Shown here: piece by piece, positions 43,007 to 51,425 of the stretch
Position numbering within the stretch: position 1 is the first letter of the stretch
Layout: each line of letters begins with the position of its first letter
Assembly: GCF_916618895.1 (NCBI RefSeq)
Contig: NZ_OU745391.1
Span: 1,612,001 to 1,676,000, forward strand
Length of the DNA stretch: 64,000 bases
Source of the DNA: Pseudoclavibacter sp. Marseille-Q3772
Lineage (GTDB): Bacteria; Actinomycetota; Actinomycetes; Actinomycetales; Microbacteriaceae
Reading direction: 5' to 3'
The notes under the pieces: generated by a model
What the model was told of the DNA's origin: nothing
Databases searched by the model: none
What the model saw: only the letters and a program-made list of their open reading frames with translations
Position numbers and translations under genes: made by a program

Positions 43007-43684
43007 ATGGAGCGGACGTTTCCCGAAGCGGCGCCGAACATCGTGCCGGTCGCGGCGGCGCTGGCCGACCCGTCGCGGGCGGCGATGTGCACGGCGCTCA
43101 TGGACGGGCGGGCATGGACGCCGGGCGAGCTCGCGAAGCTGTGCGGCATCGCCCGCTCCACCGCGACCGAGCACCTGCACCGGCTCGCCGACGTCGGCAT
43201 CACTGCCGACGTCCGGCAGGGCAAGCACCGCTACGTCACCCTCGCCAGCGACCAAGTCGCCGACCTCCTTGAACGCCTCGCGGCCCTCAGCGGTCACACG
43301 CTTCCGACCGCGCCGAGCCTGTCCGCGGCCGACCGGACGAGGCGATTCCGTGAGGGGCGCACCTGCTACAAGCACCTCGCCGGGCGTCTCGGCCTCGACC
43401 TCACCGACGCCCTCCGCACCCGCGGGTACGTCGACGGAGACTGGCGGCTCACCGAGACCGGCACCACCTGGGCCGAGCATCACCGTCTCGACCTGTCCGA
43501 GCATCGCGGCAAGCCCTGTCTCGATACGACGGAGCGGCGCCCGCATCTGGCAGGCGGCCTGGGTGTCTCGCTCTGCGCGGCCCTGTTCGCACGGCGCTGG
43601 ATCAGCCGCATCGGAGACAGCCGGGCAGTACGGCTCACGACAGACGGCCGGAGCAGCCTCCGCGACCTGCTGCCGTTCTCCTGA
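43007..43684 (+). CDS. ArsR-like winged-helix transcriptional regulator
   Basis: A 225-residue regulator. The DNA-binding part is ALADPSRAAMCTALMDGRAWTPGELAKLCGIARSTATEHLHRLADVGITADVRQGKHRYVTLAS, a standard ArsR-type winged helix. The C-terminal half (HLAGRLGLDLTDALRTRGYV...) is of a type found in larger members of this group and may bind ligand. Start options are 42956, 42998 and 43007; I take 43007 because CAGGAG lies about 10 nt upstream. Probably represses the divergent MFS gene (inference). The stop is 47 bp from the convergent coiled-coil remnant. Confidence 0.8.
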   Translation: MERTFPEAAPNIVPVAAALADPSRAAMCTALMDGRAWTPGELAKLCGIARSTATEHLHRLADVGITADVRQGKHRYVTLASDQVADLLERLAALSGHTLPTAPSLSAADRTRRFREGRTCYKHLAGRLGLDLTDALRTRGYVDGDWRLTETGTTWAEHHRLDLSEHRGKPCLDTTERRPHLAGGLGVSLCAALFARRWISRIGDSRAVRLTTDGRSSLRDLLPFS

Positions 43685-43731
43685 ACCAGACACGGCGATG
43701 CCGCTTCGTTCGCGACGGCACAGAGTGCTGG

Positions 43732-44068
43732 TCAGAGGGTGCGGCCGTGCCGGACCTCGATCACCTCGTCGGGGCGTTCCCGCTCGCCTGACTTGCCGGC
43801 GAGCTGGCGGATGCGCTCGTCGGTGATCGGCGGCATCATCTCCCGTTCCGCGCCGGCGATCTGCGCTTTCAGGTTCGACTCCAGCTTCGTGAGCGTGTCC
43901 AACCGGAGCTTGCCCTCGGCGTACTGCCCGATCGCCTCATCCAGGCGGGTCTGCAACTCCCGCCGCCGCTGCTCCGCCGCGCGCCCCCCGCCGCAGTACC
44001 GACTCCAACGTCGGAACCTGCGGCAGCTCAAGCCTGCTCGTTGTGATCGTCGTGTTCCCCATGGACAT
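43732..44068 (-). pseudogene. Frameshifted small coiled-coil protein, possibly recombinase-related
   Basis: An ATG at 44068 with GAGGAG 8 nt upstream begins [19 protein letters not shown]. After about 26 codons the frame fails at a C6 run (43984-43989). Removing one base joins it to [51 protein letters not shown]..., giving about 110 residues with heptad-like helices. The second part resembles the coiled-coil tail of actinobacterial serine recombinases, so it may be a remnant of the gene whose start is at 39795, or a separate small gene. A sequencing error in the homopolymer is possible. Confidence 0.5.
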
Positions 44069-44106
44069 GAGGTGCGCTCCTCGGTGCAGTCCATTTGGAG
44101 GTTGGG

Positions 44107-44347
44107 TGAACCAACCTCGGCGCTTGACCCCGAGCTGGTGGGTGAAGTGCTTGATGTGATGCGAGAACTCGCCGAAGCGGGAATGACCATGATCGTGGTC
44201 ACCCACGAAATCGGGTTTGCGCGTCAAGTCGCCGACCGCGTCGTGTTTATGGACCAGGGCGTGGTGGTTGAAGAGGGCGCACCGCGCGAAGTGATCGATA
44301 ACCCGCAACACGAACGAACGAAAGCGTTCCTGCGCAGCGTGCTGTAG
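44107..44347 (+). pseudogene. Duplicated C-terminal fragment of the amino acid ABC ATPase
   Basis: Encodes the same last 79 residues as the intact gene at 38809-39624 (from [14 protein letters not shown] to LRSVL and stop), including the D-loop and switch His but not Walker A or the signature. It has no start or ribosome-binding site of its own and can only be read as an accidental extension of an island frame. It marks the right edge of the island. Confidence 0.9.
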
Positions 44348-44433
44348 TTGCACGTGCACACCGTGGGTGTGGTTCAAGGCTCCGGCTTTGAATCGCACCC
44401 ACGTTGCTGCTGTGGCAAGCAACGCGTGCTTGC
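44107..44433. repeat. 327-bp direct repeat, right copy
   Basis: Second copy of 39384-39710, ending with the same 7-5-7 hairpin (44415-44433). The chromosome resumes directly after it with the 51-bp leader of the adenosine deaminase gene. Confidence 0.92.
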
Positions 44434-44484
44434 GCTGTGTCCGATGCGCACGGTTGTGACCCGTAGGATCGTCGCGGAGGAAAC

Positions 44485-45597
44485 ATGTTTGACGCAATCG
44501 ACTTTCAACTCGCCGACGGAACCGACACCCGGACACTGCCGAAGGTGCTGCTGCATGACCACCTTGACGGCGGCGTACGCCCACAAGCCATCATCGAACT
44601 CGCCGCGCAAGCAGGCGTAGAACTCCCCGAAACGGATGCGACCGCGCTCGGCGAGTGGTTCGAAACCAGCGCCAATTCCGGATCCCTCGAACGCTACCTA
44701 GAAACATTCGCCGTCGTGCTCAGCGTCACCCAAACCGCCGAGGCACTCGAGCGGATCGCGCGCGAAGCCGTACTCGACCTCGCCGACGATGGCGTCATCT
44801 ACGCAGAACTGCGCTGGGCCCCCGAACAACACCTCCGTGAAGGCCTCACCCTCGATGCTGCAATCGACGCTGTACAGCGAGGCATGCAGACAGGATGCGA
44901 GCAGTGTCCAGAGATTCACGCCGCGCAGCTCATCTGCGTGATGCGCCAGCACCACAGAGCGCTCGACGTTGTGCGCGCAGCCCTACGCCACCGCAGCACG
45001 CGACTCGGTGATTGCGCCGTCGTCGGCGTCGATCTCGCCGGCCCAGAAGCAGGATTCCCCGCAAGCGACCACGCGGCCGCATTCGCGCTCGCGGCAGCAG
45101 AGTTCTTCCCCGCGACCGTACACGCGGGTGAGGGAGACGGCGTCGACTCAATCGCATCCGCCCTCATCGACGGCCGTGCGCTGCGGCTCGGTCACGGCGT
45201 GCGAATCACCGAGGATCTCGAACTTTCGCAGCAAGAAGACGATCACACCACGGTGACCCTCGGGAAGGTGGCGAACTGGGTGCGCGACCGCGAGATCACC
45301 CTGGAAGTATCACCTAGCTCAAATCTGCAGACCGGCATCGCGGACGATATGCGCGAGCATCCCTTCGACCTGCTCTACCAACTCGGCTTTGACGTCACCG
45401 TCAACACCGATAACCGACTCATGAGCGCAACCACGCCATCGATCGAACTGGTTCGGTTATCGGATGCGTTTGGGTACAGCCTCGACGATCTGGAGGAGTT
45501 CCAGCTCAACGCGGCAGCAGCTACCTTCCTCACACAGGAAGATCGCACCGAACTCGCGGAGCGGATCGAAGCCGGATTCGCGCAGGCACGCGGCTAA
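44485..45597 (+). CDS. add: Adenosine deaminase
   Basis: Deaminates adenosine and deoxyadenosine to inosine forms. The 370-residue protein has the zinc motif LLHDHLDGGVRP, the catalytic HAGEGD, the LGHGVRI zinc His, SPSSNLQTG and TVNTDNRLMS (where many family members have NTDDP). These variants are familiar in actinobacterial ADA proteins. The start follows GGAGG with a 4-nt spacer. It ends at a bidirectional terminator shared with the convergent mutase gene. Functionally it feeds PunA at 47.4-48.2 kb. Confidence 0.93.
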   Translation: MFDAIDFQLADGTDTRTLPKVLLHDHLDGGVRPQAIIELAAQAGVELPETDATALGEWFETSANSGSLERYLETFAVVLSVTQTAEALERIAREAVLDLADDGVIYAELRWAPEQHLREGLTLDAAIDAVQRGMQTGCEQCPEIHAAQLICVMRQHHRALDVVRAALRHRSTRLGDCAVVGVDLAGPEAGFPASDHAAAFALAAAEFFPATVHAGEGDGVDSIASALIDGRALRLGHGVRITEDLELSQQEDDHTTVTLGKVANWVRDREITLEVSPSSNLQTGIADDMREHPFDLLYQLGFDVTVNTDNRLMSATTPSIELVRLSDAFGYSLDDLEEFQLNAAAATFLTQEDRTELAERIEAGFAQARG

Positions 45598-45613
45598 TAC
45601 CGGGCCACGACAA

Positions 45614-45657
45614 CCAAATCGGCGCACCACCCAGTGAAGGTGGCGCGCCGATATTGG
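45614..45657. terminator. Bidirectional terminator between add and the mutase gene
   Basis: CCAAATCGGCGCACCACC pairs with GGTGGCGCGCCGATATTGG (one mismatch or bulge in the stem) with a CAGTGAA loop; T-rich flank TTGGTTTGG follows on the plus strand. Confidence 0.75.
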
Positions 45658-45673
45658 TTTGGCTCTGTGGCAG

Positions 45674-47398
45674 TTAGGAAGTCAGCAGCGCACGCATAGC
45701 CGTCGCGGCCGCATCCGCCTGCCCCGCAGCCGCCTTACGCCGCGCTTCCACCGAACCATCAGTGGATACCGCATCGATATACACCTTGATCTTCGGTTCC
45801 GTGCCGCTGGGGCGAATCATGATGCGCGTGCCGTCGGTCAGTCGCAGCCGAAGAATGTTCGCCGGCGACTGCGCGGTTTCGAAGTCGTAAAACTCGGCCA
45901 CATCGACCTCGCCCACAACCGTTGGTGCCTCGGCGCGCAATCGCGCCATTACCGCAGGCAGCTGCGTCGCATCCTCGTAGCGGATCGCTACCTGGCGTGA
46001 CTCAAATGCGCCGAATTCGGCGGTGAACTCGTCATCAAGATCGAGCAGCGACTTGCCCTCGCGGTCCTGCGTGAACGCGAGATCGAGGATCGCCATCGCG
46101 GCCGAGATACCGTCTTTGTCGCGCACCGTATCGGGGTTCACCAGATAGCCGAGCGCCTCTTCGTAGCCGTAGGCGATCTGCGGGGCACGCGAGATCCACT
46201 TGAAGCCGGTCTGCGTCTCGACGTAGTCGAGGCCGTACCGTTCGGCCACCGCCGAGAGCGCGGGCGAGGACACCAGCGAAGTTGCGAGCGTTCCGCGGGC
46301 ATCCTGTTCGGCCAAGAGCTTCGCCGCGCGCCAGCCCAGGAGTTTGCCGATGTCGTTACCGCCGAAGCGGTGCCAGCCACCATCCCGCGCCGGTACGGAA
46401 ACCGCGAGCCGGTCCGCATCCGGGTCATGGGCGATAATCAGCTGCGCTCCGGCTGCGGATGCGGTCTCGTACGCCAGGTCGAGAGCACCGGGCTCCTCGG
46501 GGTTCGGGAAATCGACGGTGGGGAAGTTGCCGTCAGGATGCAGCTGCGCATCAACTGTCGCCGGGCGCGACACACCAGCCTCATCCAGTACGCGAGCGAA
46601 TGTCTCCCAACCCACACCGTGCATCGCCGTGTAGGCAACCTTCAGGTCGGTTGGCTGGGAGTGCAACACCTTCGCGGTCTCGAGCACATACGAATCAATG
46701 AGCGTCTCGCTCACCTCGTGATATTCCGAGCTGCGCGGCAACTCGTTCACCCGCATCGTGGTGGCGACCCGCTCAATCGCCGCCGCAATCTCAGCGTCTG
46801 CCGGCGGCACGATCTGCGAGCCCGCATCCTCATTGCCGAGATACACCTTGTACCCGTTATCCCACTTCGGGTTGTGGGATGCGGTCACCATCACACCGGC
46901 TGCGGCCTGCAAATGACGCACCGCAAATGCCAACACCGGGGTGGGCAGCGGTCGCGGCATCAGCACTGCGCGCACACCGGCGGCTTGCATCAGCTCGGCA
47001 GAGTCGCGAGCGTACACATCGGAGTTCGTGCGACCGTCGTAGCCGATCACCACGGTCGGCGCATCGCCACGTTCGAGTAGGAAGTCAGCAAGGCCGCGCG
47101 CTGCCTGCGCGACCGTAACCCGATTCATCCGGTTCGGGCCGGCCTCCTGGCGGCCACGGAGACCTGCGGTGCCGAACTGCAGGCGGGTGGCAAACCGGTC
47201 ACGCAGCGAACGCCATGCCTGCGCCCTGGGAGAATCATCGGAATCGGCGATCGCTTCGCCGGGAGCATTGAGCTCCCCGGCCGCCTCGACCAGCGCGCTG
47301 AGCTCCTCACGGGTTTTAGGATCGGGATCCTGCTCCAGCCAGCGCTTCGCAGCCGCGCGCAGGGCAACCTGGGATTCGCGAATCAGTGACAGGGTCAT
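45674..47398 (-). CDS. Phosphohexomutase-family enzyme, candidate phosphopentomutase
   Basis: A 574-residue alpha-D-phosphohexomutase. Motifs: substrate/N-terminal GTAGLRGRQEAGPNRMN, catalytic phosphoserine loop TASHNPKWDNGYKVY, metal-binding DPDADRLA, sugar-specificity region GFKWISRA, and phosphate-binding RPSGTEPKIKVY. Length matches the PGM2 type, some of whose members prefer ribose-1-phosphate or deoxyribose-1-phosphate. Its ATG overlaps the stop of punA (ATGA), and cdd, deoA and add lie in the same region, so phosphopentomutase activity is the best contextual guess; phosphogluco- or phosphomannomutase is the alternative. Confidence 0.85.
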   Translation of the reverse strand: MTLSLIRESQVALRAAAKRWLEQDPDPKTREELSALVEAAGELNAPGEAIADSDDSPRAQAWRSLRDRFATRLQFGTAGLRGRQEAGPNRMNRVTVAQAARGLADFLLERGDAPTVVIGYDGRTNSDVYARDSAELMQAAGVRAVLMPRPLPTPVLAFAVRHLQAAAGVMVTASHNPKWDNGYKVYLGNEDAGSQIVPPADAEIAAAIERVATTMRVNELPRSSEYHEVSETLIDSYVLETAKVLHSQPTDLKVAYTAMHGVGWETFARVLDEAGVSRPATVDAQLHPDGNFPTVDFPNPEEPGALDLAYETASAAGAQLIIAHDPDADRLAVSVPARDGGWHRFGGNDIGKLLGWRAAKLLAEQDARGTLATSLVSSPALSAVAERYGLDYVETQTGFKWISRAPQIAYGYEEALGYLVNPDTVRDKDGISAAMAILDLAFTQDREGKSLLDLDDEFTAEFGAFESRQVAIRYEDATQLPAVMARLRAEAPTVVGEVDVAEFYDFETAQSPANILRLRLTDGTRIMIRPSGTEPKIKVYIDAVSTDGSVEARRKAAAGQADAAATAMRALLTS

Positions 47399-48243
47399 GC
47401 GATTGACCCCACAATGTCGGCCAGCAGCGCCGCCAGCTTCGATTCGGCAGCCTTCCCGGCCGCGATGACCTCTTCGTGGCTGAGCGGCTCGGGCGAGATA
47501 CCCGCCGCAGCATTGGTGATCAGCGAGAAGCCGAGCACCTCCATCCCAGCCTCACGCGCCGCGATCGCTTCAAGCGCCGTGGACATACCCACGATGTCGC
47601 CGCCGAGCACACTGGCCATGCGAACCTCGGCAGGAGTTTCGTAGTGCGGGCCGCGGAACTGCACGTACACACCCTCATCCAGGTGGTGTTTCTGGGCAAC
47701 GAGCTCGCGCAAGCGCGGCGAGTACAGGTCGGTGAGGTCGACGAAATTTGCGCCCTCGATGGGGGATGCGGCCGTGAGGTTGATGTGGTCGCGAATCGTC
47801 ACCGGGGTGCCCGGTGCCCAATCCGGGTTGAGGCCGCCGGCGCCGTTGGTGAGCACCATGATCTTCGCGCCGGTTGCCGCTGCGGTGCGGACCGAGTGGA
47901 CGACGCGGCGCACGCCGTGCCCCTCGTAGAAGTGCGTGCGCGCGCCGATGATGAGCGCATGCTTACCGGATTCGAGGCGGATCGACCGCAGCGTTCCCAC
48001 ATGTCCAGCCAGCGCCGGCTTCGAGAAGCCGGGGACCTCATGCGCCGGAATCTCTGCGATCGTCTCGCCCATCGCATCCGCTGCCTTACCCCACCCCGAG
48101 CCAAGGGTGAGGGCAATGTCATGCGAAGCTACGCCGGTTTTTTCGGCAATGACCCGGGCGGCGTCTGCTGCAATCTCGGCAGGATTCGCATTCGGCGCGT
48201 CCAGTGGGTTCGTCGACTGTTCGTTGTCGTTGAGTTCACTCAT
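47395..48243 (-). CDS. punA: Purine-nucleoside phosphorylase (trimeric PunA type)
   Basis: Cleaves inosine and guanosine with phosphate to base and ribose-1-phosphate. The 282-residue protein shows LGSGWGKAAD, the phosphate-site HVGTLRSIRLESGKHALIIGARTHFYEGH, LTNGAGGLNPDWAPGTPVTIRDHINLT, GPHYETPAEVRM, and VGMSTALEAIAAREAGMEVLGFSLITNAAAG (with the base-binding Asn). It begins near 48243 with a GTG/ATG-proximal signal of modest strength and overlaps the mutase start by 4 bp. Confidence 0.94.
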   Translation of the reverse strand: MSELNDNEQSTNPLDAPNANPAEIAADAARVIAEKTGVASHDIALTLGSGWGKAADAMGETIAEIPAHEVPGFSKPALAGHVGTLRSIRLESGKHALIIGARTHFYEGHGVRRVVHSVRTAAATGAKIMVLTNGAGGLNPDWAPGTPVTIRDHINLTAASPIEGANFVDLTDLYSPRLRELVAQKHHLDEGVYVQFRGPHYETPAEVRMASVLGGDIVGMSTALEAIAAREAGMEVLGFSLITNAAAGISPEPLSHEEVIAAGKAAESKLAALLADIVGSIA

Positions 48244-48293
48244 GTAATTGAGCGTAGGGGAGTCCCCTGCAAGATCGTGGCAAAATTGTGCGC

Positions 48294-49721
48294 ATGGGAG
48301 CGAAGCAAGCAGAACGTTCGAAAATCGTTGTCATTGGTGGCGGCCCGGGTGGCTACGACGCGGCCCTCGCAGGCGCCCAGCTCGGCGCCGAAGTAACCCT
48401 CATTGAAGCCACCGGACTCGGTGGCTCCGCAGTGCTCACCGATGTTGTGCCGTCGAAGTCACTGATTGCATCCGCTGAAGCAGCCGCGCTGCTGCACGAC
48501 GCGGATGAACTCGGCCTGCAGTTTCACGTGCGCGACGATGTCGAGAACCCGCGCCACCCCGAACTGAACGTCAACCTCGCAAAGCTCAACCAGCGAATTC
48601 TGCGCCTGGCGCAGAACCAGTCGGAAGACATGCGCCGCAACCTCAAAGACAACGGCGTGCGCATCGTGGATGCACGCGGCAAGATCATGGGTCCGGGCAC
48701 AGTTGGCTGCTTCGTCGACGGTAAGGAGATCGACCGCGTCGAGTACGACACCCTCATCGTTGCGGTCGGAGCGAGCCCGCGCGAACTGGACTCTGCAAAA
48801 CCCGATGGGGAACGCATCCTGACCTGGAAGCAGTTGTACAGCCTCGACACCGTACCGGAGCACCTGATCGTCGTTGGTTCCGGTGTGACCGGCGCCGAGT
48901 TCGCATCCGCCTACAAGGGCCTGGGCGCCGAGGTGACGCTGATCTCGAGCCGCGACCGGGTGCTGCCCGGTGAGGATGAGGATGCGGCTGATGTGATCGA
49001 GGCGGTGTTTAAGCGCAACGGCATGAACGTGCTTTCGCGTAACCGCGCCGAGTCGGTTGTGCGCGAAGGCGATGAGGTGGTTGCGACCTTGAGTGACGGG
49101 TCGCAGGTGCGCGGATCGCACTGTCTGATGGCGGTCGGGTCGATCCCGAACACGCAAGACCTGGGGCTCGAGCAAGTCGGTGTTGAAGTCACCGATAGCG
49201 GGCATGTGGTCGTCAACCGGGTGGCGCGTACGAGCGTGCCGAACATCTACGCGGCCGGAGATTGCACGAGCTTCTTCCCGCTCGCATCCGTCGCCTCGGC
49301 CCAGGGACGAACTGCGGTGTTTCACGCGCTCGGTGACGGTGTTCGCCCGATCAACCTGCGCAATGTTGCTTCGAATATCTTCACGTATCCGGAGATCGCC
49401 ACGGTCGGTTGGCAGCAGAACGATATCGATGAGGGTGAACGCGAAGGGCGCGTGTACAAACTTGATTTGGCGCAGAATCCGCGCGCCAAGATGCAGGGAT
49501 TCCGGGACGGTTTCGTGAAGCTGATTGCCGGGAACAACCTCGGCACAATCGTTGGTGGCGTGATCGTCGCGCCCCGTGCATCCGAACTGATCTTGGCGCT
49601 GTCGATTGCGATTGAACAGCGCTTGACCGTGGATGAGTTCGCAACCTCCTGGGCTGCGTACCCGTCGCTGTCGGGCTCGATTGTGGATGCGGCCAAGGCC
49701 ATGCATCTGCGCGACGAGTAG
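48294..49721 (+). CDS. NAD(P)H-quinone dehydrogenase, LpdA-like flavoprotein
   Basis: A 475-residue pyridine nucleotide-disulfide reductase family protein. The FAD motif is VVIGGGPGGYDAALAGAQLGAEVTLIE, the NAD motif IVVGSGVTGAEFASAYKGLGAEVTLI, the second FAD site NIYAAGDCT. The redox-active CxxxxC of lipoamide dehydrogenase is replaced by GLGGSAVLTDVVPSK, as in mycobacterial LpdA (Rv3303c group), which reduces quinones and is not a component of PDH. The start is the ATG at 48294; a GTG 6 bp upstream is an alternative. Confidence 0.87.
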   Translation: MGAKQAERSKIVVIGGGPGGYDAALAGAQLGAEVTLIEATGLGGSAVLTDVVPSKSLIASAEAAALLHDADELGLQFHVRDDVENPRHPELNVNLAKLNQRILRLAQNQSEDMRRNLKDNGVRIVDARGKIMGPGTVGCFVDGKEIDRVEYDTLIVAVGASPRELDSAKPDGERILTWKQLYSLDTVPEHLIVVGSGVTGAEFASAYKGLGAEVTLISSRDRVLPGEDEDAADVIEAVFKRNGMNVLSRNRAESVVREGDEVVATLSDGSQVRGSHCLMAVGSIPNTQDLGLEQVGVEVTDSGHVVVNRVARTSVPNIYAAGDCTSFFPLASVASAQGRTAVFHALGDGVRPINLRNVASNIFTYPEIATVGWQQNDIDEGEREGRVYKLDLAQNPRAKMQGFRDGFVKLIAGNNLGTIVGGVIVAPRASELILALSIAIEQRLTVDEFATSWAAYPSLSGSIVDAAKAMHLRDE

Positions 49722-49833
49722 GCGTTCGGTTCGGTGTTGAGCATCGGCGTTGCCCTTGGGTGGCGCCGATGTGTTGTTGTTCAGCGGTGGTTGCGGTGTG
49801 GCGCTGTGAGGTAATTCCAGCGCAATTCACAGC

Positions 49834-49846
49834 TTCCAAACTGGAA
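49834..49846. promoter_or_regulatory. Inverted repeat upstream of the aminotransferase gene
   Basis: TTCCA-AAC-TGGAA is a perfect 5-3-5 inverted repeat, with another TTCCAG half-site at 49815-49820. They lie in the 273-bp gap before the aminotransferase gene. The rest of the gap shows an AT-richer stretch at 49855-49868 and a GAGAAGAGAAGAGAA purine run ahead of the start that serves as ribosome-binding site. Confidence 0.45.
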
Positions 49847-49994
49847 TCTGAATCGAGTTCATTTTAGACTGGCGAGGATCCACTGGCATTGATGCGAAGT
49901 GGAGCCGTGCTGACGGCAGGCCGGTCAGCACAACCAGATACAACCCTCTAACCGAACTGGCACCAGGCCGGGCCAGAGAAGAGAAGAGAACAAA

Positions 49995-51377
49995 ATGGGT
50001 ACTCCCATCAACTATGACCGCGTTGCGGAACTGACCAAGATTGAAGCTGAGAAGCTCAACGAGAACACGCAGAAGTCCAAGGAGTTCTACGGAAACGCCG
50101 TTGCGCACCTTTCCGGTGGTGTTGCTTCGTCGTACCAGCTCCACGAGCCATGGCCCATCTACGTAGAAAAGGGTGAAGGCGCCAAGGTTTGGGACGTAGA
50201 CGGCAACGAGTACTACGACTTCCACAATGGCTTCGGCTCGATGGTTCAGGGTCACGCACACCCGGCAATCGGTAAGGCTGTTGCTGACCGCTACCCGATG
50301 GGTACGCACTTCGCTGCTCCGACCGAGGATGCAATCGTCGTTGGTGACGAGCTTGCACGCCGCTGGGGTCTGCCGAAGTGGCGCTACACCAACTCGGGTT
50401 CGGAATCGACCATGGACGCGATCCGTATCGCTCGCGCCTACACCGGTCGCGACACCGTAATGAAGATCTTCGGTTCGTACCACGGCCACCACGACACCGT
50501 TATGGTCGACATCGGTTGGATCCCCGAGCAGGAGATCGGCCCGCGCGACAACTACGCATCGATCCCTTACGGTGCCGGTGTGCCGCAGGCTGTTGTTGAC
50601 ATGACCGTTGCGGTTCCGTTCAACGACGCTGAGACCATGGAGAAGCGCATCCAGGCGCTCGACGCTGAGGGCCGCAAGCCGGCCTGTGTGATCATGGAAG
50701 CTGCCATGATGAACCTCGGTGTTGTTCTTCCTGAGCCGGGCTACCTCGAGGCAGTTCGCGAAATCACCAAGAAGTACGGCATCGTCCTGATCTTCGACGA
50801 GGTTAAGACCGGTATCTGCATCGCTGCCGGTGGTGCAACCGAGAAGTTCGGCGTGAAGCCCGACATGGTAACCCTCGCGAAGGCACTCGGTGGCGGTCTG
50901 CCAGCCGGTGCAATCGGTATGAGCGAAGAGGTTTCGAGCGTTGTTGAGGACGGCTCGGTTTACCAGGTTGGTACCTACAACGGAAACCCGCTGACCCTGG
51001 CTGCTGCTCGTGCTTCGCTGCTCGACGTTATGACCGACGACGCTTACAAGCACCTTGCATACCTGAACGACCGCATCATCGCCGGTTGCGACGACGTAAT
51101 CAAGCGCTACGACCTCGACGCCTACACCGTAGGTATCGGCTCGAAGGGTTGCGTTGTGTTCTCGCAGCACAAGGTTGTTGACTACGAGTCGTACATGGAG
51201 AACGCCAAGACCGGTAGCGCCCTCGCTGACCTGGCATGGCTGTTCAACATGAACCGCGGTATCTTCATGACCCCGGGTCGTGAGGAAGAGTGGACCCTTT
51301 CGGTGACCCACGATGACGCTGCGATCGACGCCTACGTACAGGCGTTCGACGACCTTGCTGCGGCAATCCGCGCCTAG
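49995..51377 (+). CDS. Class III aminotransferase (GSA-aminomutase-like), probably highly expressed
   Basis: A 460-residue PLP enzyme. Motifs: GNEYYDFHNGFGSMVQGHAHPAI, the phosphate-cup NSGSESTMDAIRIARAYTGRD, GSYHGHHD, the cofactor Asp in LIFDEVKTGICIAAGG, and the Schiff-base Lys in TLAKALGGGLPAGAIG. Closest in pattern to glutamate-1-semialdehyde aminomutase relatives annotated as aspartate aminotransferase family; substrate unknown. Codon use stands out: many GTT, GCT, CTC, AAC, ATC and few rare codons, unlike the GTG/GCG-rich neighbours, a pattern typical of abundant proteins. It stands alone between its own long leader and a strong terminator. Confidence 0.82.
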   Translation: MGTPINYDRVAELTKIEAEKLNENTQKSKEFYGNAVAHLSGGVASSYQLHEPWPIYVEKGEGAKVWDVDGNEYYDFHNGFGSMVQGHAHPAIGKAVADRYPMGTHFAAPTEDAIVVGDELARRWGLPKWRYTNSGSESTMDAIRIARAYTGRDTVMKIFGSYHGHHDTVMVDIGWIPEQEIGPRDNYASIPYGAGVPQAVVDMTVAVPFNDAETMEKRIQALDAEGRKPACVIMEAAMMNLGVVLPEPGYLEAVREITKKYGIVLIFDEVKTGICIAAGGATEKFGVKPDMVTLAKALGGGLPAGAIGMSEEVSSVVEDGSVYQVGTYNGNPLTLAAARASLLDVMTDDAYKHLAYLNDRIIAGCDDVIKRYDLDAYTVGIGSKGCVVFSQHKVVDYESYMENAKTGSALADLAWLFNMNRGIFMTPGREEEWTLSVTHDDAAIDAYVQAFDDLAAAIRA

Positions 51378-51389
51378 TTTCAATACGCG

Positions 51390-51425
51390 AATGCGCCCGA
51401 GCTTCGGCTCGGGCGCATTTGTTTT
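51390..51425 (+). terminator. Rho-independent terminator of the aminotransferase gene
   Basis: AATGCGCCCGAGC-TTCG-GCTCGGGCGCATT is a perfect 13-bp stem with a TTCG tetraloop, followed by TGTTTT, 12 bp after the stop codon. It is the strongest intrinsic terminator in the window. Confidence 0.95.

Noticed and set aside
41556..43826. Very long plus-strand open frame (756 codons) over the MFS gene
   Set aside because: It is antisense to a clear MFS transporter, has Arg/Gly/Asp-rich low-complexity translation, and arises from the high GC content.
43739..44347. 202-codon plus-strand frame joining island sequence to the duplicated ATPase tail
   Set aside because: The first part is antisense to the coiled-coil gene, and the frame only enters the ATPase fragment by chance. 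No ribosome-binding site.
31767..44433. Composite transposon spanning from the IS481 element to the island
   Set aside because: There is no second IS481 copy at the island, and the island's repeats are copies of a chromosomal gene, so the two insertions are independent.
39384..44433. tRNA-gene attachment site for the island
   Set aside because: No tRNA-like cloverleaf or CCA end is visible in either repeat; the repeats are protein-coding plus a short hairpin.
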